This document shows, in pieces, positions 53,638 to 58,795 of a DNA stretch of 58,795 nt. The stretch is from Candidatus Gottesmanbacteria bacterium RIFCSPLOWO2_01_FULL_39_12b. GTDB lineage: Bacteria; Patescibacteriota; Microgenomatia; 2-02-FULL-39-11. The notes under the pieces were generated by a model. It was given only the letters and a program-made list of their open reading frames with translations, was not told the DNA's origin and did not search any database. The DNA lies in contig MFJR01000013.1 in assembly GCA_001780955.1 (NCBI GenBank), forward strand, positions 34,506 through 93,300, given 5' to 3'. Position 1 is the first letter of the stretch, and the number at the start of each line of letters is the position of its first letter. The position numbers were made by a program, and so were the translations under genes.

Positions 53638-54612
53638 ATGTCAAAACTCAAAACTAATAACAATTTAATAAAAGAAATCCAATACTGGAAAAAGAAACGG
53701 GAAGCTGTAATCCTGGCTCATAACTACCAAATTCCGGAAGTTCAAGATATTGCTGATTTTGTCGGTGATTCTTTGGAACTATCTCAACAAGCAGCGAAAA
53801 CTGACGCCAAAATCATCATTTTTTGCGGCGTGCATTTTATGGCCGAATCAGCGGCTATCTTTTCTCCTCAAAAGACGGTTTTGATACCTGATCTTAAAGC
53901 CGGTTGCTCCCTGGCAGCCTCAATAACTGCGCAAGAGCTTAGAAAGTGGAAAAAACAATATCCAAAAGCAGTCGTGGTTACTTACGTCAATACCAGCGCA
54001 GAAGTCAAAGCAGAAAGCGATTACTGCTGCACTTCGACTAATGCGGTTAAAATTGTCAATTCTTTACCATCCAACCAGGAAATTCTTTTCGTTCCTGATA
54101 TGTTCCTGGGTGATTACGTGGCGAAAATGACCGGAAGAAAAAATATGATCATTTATCCGGGCGAATGCCACGTCCATGCCAGAGTCAGACCGCAGGATAT
54201 AACCCACAAAATGGATGAACACCCCAAGGCCGAATTTCTGATCCACCCCGAATGCGGCTGTGTCTCAACCTGCATGCATTATGTAGCAGCAGGTGATATA
54301 CCAGTCCGCCAGCTGGCGGATAAAACCCACATCCTTTCCACCGGAGGCATGATGAAATATGCCAAATCTTCCGCAGCTTCCGAATATGTAGTAGCTACAG
54401 AAACCGGTATTCTATACCGTCTCAAGAAAGAAAATCCCAAGAAAAATTTTATACCGCTGCGTGACGATATGGTCTGCCAGTTCATGAAAATGATCACTTT
54501 ACCCAAACTTTTAAACTCCTTAAAAAATCTGGAATTTGAAGTCAAAGTACCCAAAGAAATTGCAGATCGTGCCAGAATACCGATTGAAAGGATGCAACAA
54601 CTATCGAATTAA
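53638..54612 (+). CDS. nadA: Quinolinate synthase
   Basis: AVILAHNYQIPEVQDIADFVGDSLELSQQAAKTDAKIIIFCGVHFMAESAAIFSPQKTVLIPDLKAGCSLA...DYCCTSTNAVKIV...HPECGC. Confidence 0.97.
   Translation: MSKLKTNNNLIKEIQYWKKKREAVILAHNYQIPEVQDIADFVGDSLELSQQAAKTDAKIIIFCGVHFMAESAAIFSPQKTVLIPDLKAGCSLAASITAQELRKWKKQYPKAVVVTYVNTSAEVKAESDYCCTSTNAVKIVNSLPSNQEILFVPDMFLGDYVAKMTGRKNMIIYPGECHVHARVRPQDITHKMDEHPKAEFLIHPECGCVSTCMHYVAAGDIPVRQLADKTHILSTGGMMKYAKSSAASEYVVATETGILYRLKKENPKKNFIPLRDDMVCQFMKMITLPKLLNSLKNLEFEVKVPKEIADRARIPIERMQQLSN
54305..54320. repeat. TCCGCCAGCTGGCGGA palindrome in nadA
   Basis: Perfect 16-bp palindrome, encodes VRQLAD between AAGDIP and KTHILSTGG. Confidence 0.92.
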
Positions 54613-54619
54613 GCAATTT

Positions 54620-54674
54620 GTCATCGTGAGAGATTGTCACGTCGTCCGCCAGCTGGCGGCCTCCTCGCAATGAC
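54620..54674. repeat. MITE/REP-like palindromic element between nadA and nadC
   Basis: GTCATCGTGAG...CGTCCGCCAGCTGGCGG...CTCGCAATGAC. Shares termini with the elements at 19701-19800 and 45906-46025. Confidence 0.75.
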
Positions 54675-54686
54675 ATAAAGCATAAT

Positions 54687-55685
54687 ATGACAAATAAATC
54701 CTCTTTAATCCTTAAATACTTTCAAAAAGCTGGTCAATTAACGACGCAAGATAGTAATTATCAAAAGACCATCACTTCCCTGTTCAAGTGGCTTCTTGAC
54801 TCTGATCAATATAAAGATGATCGGACCACTAAACTATTAGAGCTTAAAACATCAATCACCGCTCAAATCATATCTCATGATACAGGTATTATTGCGGGTA
54901 TCGATGAAGTATCCTATCTCATCCCAAAATTTTCCTCACTTATCATCAAAGCAGGAAAAAGAGACGGTGAAAAGGTAGAAAATGGGCAGATTATTGCAGA
55001 AATTTCCGGTCTCTCACGGGAAATTTTATCTCTGGAAAGAACAGTCCTAAATCTCCTTCAACGTATGTCTGGTATAGCCACCGAAACAAACAAATTAATA
55101 GCTCTTATCAACTTACAACCCACAACCCACAACCCACAACTATATATTGCCGCTACCCGCAAAACTCCCTGGGGGCTATTGGACAAAAAAGCAGTTACTA
55201 TCGGAGGAGGATTGACACATCGGCTTAATTTAGGCGACGGGATTTTGATAAAAGACAACCATTTGGCTGTATTTAAAAAAGAGTTTGGATTAAATTCTAT
55301 CGATATGGCTGTGAGTTATGCGCTAGAGATTTCTTTAAGAGGTCCAACCCTGCCAGGCAGGGTTGGACCTCATCAACACAATCTTATCGAAATAGAAGTT
55401 ACGACTCCCGACCAGGCTCATATCGTATTAGAAACATTTTATAAATATAGTAAACTAAAGAATAATAATTTAGCAATTATGTTTGATAACTTTTCGCCCG
55501 AACAAACAAGATCAACTATCAGAAGTCTAAGAGAAAAATTTGATCTTAATCTTGTCATCCTAGAAGCCTCCGGGGGAATCAATGAGAATAATATAAGAGA
55601 TTGGGCAAAAACCGGAGTAGATATTCTCTCACTTGGCTCCCTCACCCACTCTTCTAAAACCTGTAACTTGTCACTGGAAATTTAA
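54687..55685 (+). CDS. nadC: Nicotinate-nucleotide pyrophosphorylase (carboxylating)
   Basis: SLERTVLNLLQRMSGIATETNKL...YIAATRKTPWGLLDKKAVTIGGGLTHRLNLGDGILIKDNHL...IEIEVTTPDQA...LVILEASGGINENNIRDWAKTGVDILSLGSLTHS. Confidence 0.96.
   Translation: MTNKSSLILKYFQKAGQLTTQDSNYQKTITSLFKWLLDSDQYKDDRTTKLLELKTSITAQIISHDTGIIAGIDEVSYLIPKFSSLIIKAGKRDGEKVENGQIIAEISGLSREILSLERTVLNLLQRMSGIATETNKLIALINLQPTTHNPQLYIAATRKTPWGLLDKKAVTIGGGLTHRLNLGDGILIKDNHLAVFKKEFGLNSIDMAVSYALEISLRGPTLPGRVGPHQHNLIEIEVTTPDQAHIVLETFYKYSKLKNNNLAIMFDNFSPEQTRSTIRSLREKFDLNLVILEASGGINENNIRDWAKTGVDILSLGSLTHSSKTCNLSLEI
55116..55140 (+). repeat. 7-bp tandem repeat in nadC
   Basis: caaccca x about 3.6. Confidence 0.9.
55340..55370. repeat. 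In-frame 31-bp palindrome in nadC, GGTC-ACC family
   Basis: AGGTCCAACCCTGCC a GGCAGGGTTGGACCT, perfect 15-bp arms. Confidence 0.95.
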
Positions 55686-56287
55686 GAAAATACCTTTACC
55701 ATTTCCGGTGTTCTTTTTCGAAATTCATAGACCAGTGCCGGTCTGGCTTTTATGCCTTTACGGACTTTAGCTGTCTTTCTCAAAATGCCTAAAAGAAGGA
55801 TTTTCTTCCTGAAATTTCGCTTGTCCAGTTCTTTTCCTAAAATTGCTTCATAGGTCTTTTGCAACTCGCTTAAGGTGAATTCCTTTGAAAGCAAACTATA
55901 GACAATATTGGTATATTCTATTTTCCACTGCAGCCTTTGGATTGCATAACTTATTATTTTTCTATCCACTAGCCTCGCCAAGTCTGACTTGGCAAGGCTA
56001 AACCAGTTGTTCAACGACTTTAATACAAACTTAGGTAACAAAATATAATATACTACCTCAATCTTGGTCGTGGTTTTGGCGGGTTTTGAAAAAGTGTAAA
56101 GTTGTTCGAAGTAATAATCATAAACAGATAAATTTAAAGTGTCCTTAAATATTCTCCCCACCGCAGCGTCTAATGATTCCCCGCTTTCTATCTTCCCTTG
56201 CGGAAGATGACTATCGGATAAATATACCAGTAATTTATCATCGTTAACCGTGAAAGTAACGATTTTGATCGTAAAGTCATTATTCAT
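55682..56287 (-). CDS. nrtR: NrtR-like regulator (degenerate Nudix domain plus wHTH)
   Basis: LPQGKIESGESLDAAVGRIFKDTLNL is a Nudix-box-like segment with the REUxEE core degraded. C-terminal wHTH. Adjacent to nadC. Confidence 0.8.
   Translation of the reverse strand: MNNDFTIKIVTFTVNDDKLLVYLSDSHLPQGKIESGESLDAAVGRIFKDTLNLSVYDYYFEQLYTFSKPAKTTTKIEVVYYILLPKFVLKSLNNWFSLAKSDLARLVDRKIISYAIQRLQWKIEYTNIVYSLLSKEFTLSELQKTYEAILGKELDKRNFRKKILLLGILRKTAKVRKGIKARPALVYEFRKRTPEMVKVFS
55970..56000. repeat. In-frame 31-bp palindrome in the NrtR-like gene
   Basis: TAGCCTCGCCAAGTC t GACTTGGCAAGGCTA, 15-bp arms with one mismatch. Confidence 0.93.
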
Positions 56288-56294
56288 GGGTAAA

Positions 56295-57581
56295 TTACAA
56301 AAATTCCGAAGCGTTTATAAACTTAACTTCTGCAGGCAGTTTGAATAAATCCGATTTTTCCAGGCTTATCAGGTTGAGGTTTTGACATTTAAGCGATCTA
56401 CCCGCTTTTATAAGTGATCGTAGTTCACGACTTCGGGTTTCTTCATCAGACAAATCAAAACAAACTTGATATAAAACAGCGGTGTTACCGTCCTCAAGTA
56501 TGGCAAAATCAACTTCGTTCCCTTTTTCATCCTTGTAGTAATGCACTGTTTCATGGTTTTTGGTCAACTTGTGATATATCAAATTTTCAAATAATCTACC
56601 CATGTTTTTTGAGAATTTAGTTGACAGTGCGGTCATAAATCCGCAGTCTATAAAATATACTTTGCGCGGATATTGAAGCTGGTTTAAAACTTTGGGGCTG
56701 CAAATATAAAGTTCATTCATAAAATACGAGCTCTCTATGTAGGAAAGATAATTGTCTATAGTAGACTTGCCAACTGCAATACCTATGCTTTTCAAGCTGT
56801 TGTGAAGTTTTGAAATAGTAATATAGCTTGAGTTAAGAAGCAGTTTCAAAAGTGTTCTAAGGGCTGCATTGTTATCTATTCTATACCTCTCAGCGATGTC
56901 TCTTTGCACCACTGTTTGAAAGTAGGCCTGTAAAAGTTCCTGCTTTTTCTCCCGTGGAGTGAGAACGACTCCTGGCAATGCTCCAAATGTTAAGTATTCA
57001 TCGAAAAGAAAATGAAAACGGGCAGTCTCATCTTTTACCAAAGCCAGTTTTTTAAAATCAACACTTTCTTTCTTAAAACGCAGAAATTCTCTAAAGTTGA
57101 GAGGGTAAACTTTTATTTCCCACGCTCTTCCCCGAAGTTCTGTCGGAAGCTCCCTGCTACTCATTTTCGAAGAAGAACCGGTAATATAAATCTGTATGTT
57201 TTCGCTGTCAAGAATCCGCCGTACCCATTTTGACCAGTTAGGAATAAATTGCAGTTCGTCTAAAAACAGATATGCAGGCTTTTTGCCATAAACTGCCTGC
57301 ACCTCTGGTATAAGATCGGTAAGAAGTTCTATTTTAGGTGAAATTATCCGCTCATCTTCAAAGTTAATATAAACCACTTCTTCCCGGGAATGGGTTTTTA
57401 ACAGTTTTTCTATTGCCTCGTAAAGCATATATGTTTTTCCTACCCTCCTGAAACCTGTAATCACGGTAGCCATTTTAGTCTCCTGATGCGGCGCAGTATC
57501 CAATTGGATATCGCGCCCTAATATCAGTGGTAACTTCCGCTCTTTCCATTCATATAAAAGTGTTCTTAATATTGTATTCAT
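56295..57581 (-). CDS. AAA ATPase with DUF4143-type C-terminus
   Basis: VITGFRRVGKTYMLYEAIEKLL (Walker A), AYLFLDELQFIPNWSKWVRRI (Walker B), ITGSSSKMSSRELPTELRGRAWEIKVYPLNFREFL. Confidence 0.93.
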   Translation of the reverse strand: MNTILRTLLYEWKERKLPLILGRDIQLDTAPHQETKMATVITGFRRVGKTYMLYEAIEKLLKTHSREEVVYINFEDERIISPKIELLTDLIPEVQAVYGKKPAYLFLDELQFIPNWSKWVRRILDSENIQIYITGSSSKMSSRELPTELRGRAWEIKVYPLNFREFLRFKKESVDFKKLALVKDETARFHFLFDEYLTFGALPGVVLTPREKKQELLQAYFQTVVQRDIAERYRIDNNAALRTLLKLLLNSSYITISKLHNSLKSIGIAVGKSTIDNYLSYIESSYFMNELYICSPKVLNQLQYPRKVYFIDCGFMTALSTKFSKNMGRLFENLIYHKLTKNHETVHYYKDEKGNEVDFAILEDGNTAVLYQVCFDLSDEETRSRELRSLIKAGRSLKCQNLNLISLEKSDLFKLPAEVKFINASEFL

Positions 57582-57652
57582 AAGACAACATTAGCATATT
57601 CTTGTCCTATTTGCAAGACGATTTACGGGATACTAACGCAGGAGGTATAGAG

Positions 57653-58633
57653 TTAAAACCTGAACCAACTTTTGACTGAGTTGATTAAGTTATCAAAACT
57701 TGACGTATTCGCACCCGGAACACAAGCACATAGATTTCCTGTTGTAAATTTACAAGTACACGTTCCACCTGTAATTCCTACGACTGTGCCTGGTGGCTTA
57801 CCAAGACAACCGGCAGAGGTTGGAGATGATGTTGAACAAAGTTGAGGTGGATTAGTTTGCGGTTGATTTTGCGCCACTCCTCCTGCAACTCCTTGATCAC
57901 TACTACCACCCGCACTTCCTCCAGAACCATTTTGTTGTTGTTGACCTTGGTTTTGGTTTTGCTGCTGACCTTGATTATTAGCATCATTTGTTTGTGAATA
58001 ATCATAAGCAGCGCAACCTGGCCTTTTATCAATCTTATACTGTTTTCCGTTCGGATATTTACAACTTGCCGGTCCAGAATTGGCTGAATCAGATCCATTG
58101 TCACAAGAACACGTTGGGCAGTCAATTCCGCATTTTAAACTTGGATCTGTACATGTTTGATTCACTGCCTCTAAGCATCCTAATTTTGCTGGATCAACAA
58201 CACATTTTCCTTGACAAACCTGCTGTGTACTAGTACCAACATCATTATCATAACTTATTGGTATTGAAGGTCTACAACCAGAAGGACACACCGCAACACA
58301 TTTCGCCCCACTATCACATAGGTGTCTATTGTAATATGTTCCACTTGCATCAGTCCAACTTGAACAAGTATAACATGCATGAGAAGAGCATATCGCAGGA
58401 TCATCCTTGTTACAAGCGGCACCATACCCTGGTGGTGGTTGGGTAAGCGGCTTCAAAGCGCTTCCGCCCCATATCCCTAATCGAGAAGCAGCCCTGGGTT
58501 CGTTGCCGAGATTTTGCGTCAGAAGGGCGTAAACAGTTACGGGAAGGGAGGCGATGATAAAAAGAAACAGGAAATATTTTCTAAAAAAATATCTAAAATT
58601 GCCTCCAGATTTTTTTGCGGGTTTTTGCGCCAT
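57653..58633 (-). CDS. Secreted/membrane-anchored Cys-rich protein with Gln/Asn/Gly linker
   Basis: N-terminal TM YFLFLFIIASLPVTVYALL, many Cys pairs, low-complexity QGQQQNQNQGQQQQNGSGGSAGGSS. Confidence 0.75.
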   Translation of the reverse strand: MAQKPAKKSGGNFRYFFRKYFLFLFIIASLPVTVYALLTQNLGNEPRAASRLGIWGGSALKPLTQPPPGYGAACNKDDPAICSSHACYTCSSWTDASGTYYNRHLCDSGAKCVAVCPSGCRPSIPISYDNDVGTSTQQVCQGKCVVDPAKLGCLEAVNQTCTDPSLKCGIDCPTCSCDNGSDSANSGPASCKYPNGKQYKIDKRPGCAAYDYSQTNDANNQGQQQNQNQGQQQQNGSGGSAGGSSDQGVAGGVAQNQPQTNPPQLCSTSSPTSAGCLGKPPGTVVGITGGTCTCKFTTGNLCACVPGANTSSFDNLINSVKSWFRF

Positions 58634-58795
58634 ATAATTAAAACCTGTCTTATACCAGTAAAATACATTTATGACTGGTTGTCAAGAGGAATTTGACAAA
58701 ATACTGTAGGGAGGTCAGCACATAGTATACAGTTTTCCGGTGTCCAGAGATTTGTAAACTACAGAAACAGGTGTTTAAAACTCTTCGGCCAGGAA

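Noticed and set aside
56295-57581. DUF4143 ATPase as a defence system component
   Set aside because: These ATPases are widespread orphans; no partner genes indicating a defence island are adjacent.
1-58795. tRNA, rRNA or tmRNA genes
   Set aside because: No convincing tRNA cloverleaf, rRNA or tmRNA motif noticed by eye; a covariance-model scan would be needed to be sure.

Overview
The window looks like a chromosomal segment of a small-genome bacterium, probably CPR/Patescibacteria (Microgenomates-like). That is my inference from overall gene style and was not tested. Main parts: (1) 1-6.7 kb, a phage-virion-like island (paralogous structural-type proteins, a beta-helix protein) holding a REP-associated HUH transposase and scattered CACCTGGAAGGTG-type repeats. 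(2) 6.7-11.7 kb, a Tat locus with one TatC, four small TatA-like proteins, a PrsW-like membrane protease and a 1009-aa surface protein that shares phage-type modules with the island. (3) A degenerate Fic-fold/wHTH protein, a prepilin and an O-antigen-ligase/TPR protein. (4) 15-50 kb, a large surface-glycan region with about 14 polytopic GT-C/ligase-like proteins, many GT2 enzymes, an aminotransferase, an epimerase, acyltransferases, an HBD-like dehydrogenase, an SGNH protein and a VapBC-type pair. It includes a clear bacterial ALG10-like protein and a GT-C/NPCBM fusion. (5) A PaaX/Cas2-like regulator with palindromes at both gene ends, and a frame-split ORF. (6) A complete nadB/nadA/nadC set with an NrtR-like degenerate Nudix regulator. 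(7) A DUF4143-type ATPase and a Cys-rich secreted protein. The most striking cross-cutting signal is about 20 palindromic elements sitting in-frame inside coding sequences, including all four NAD genes and the same cytosolic-side loops of paralogous membrane proteins. All family calls come from reading motifs; no database search was run.
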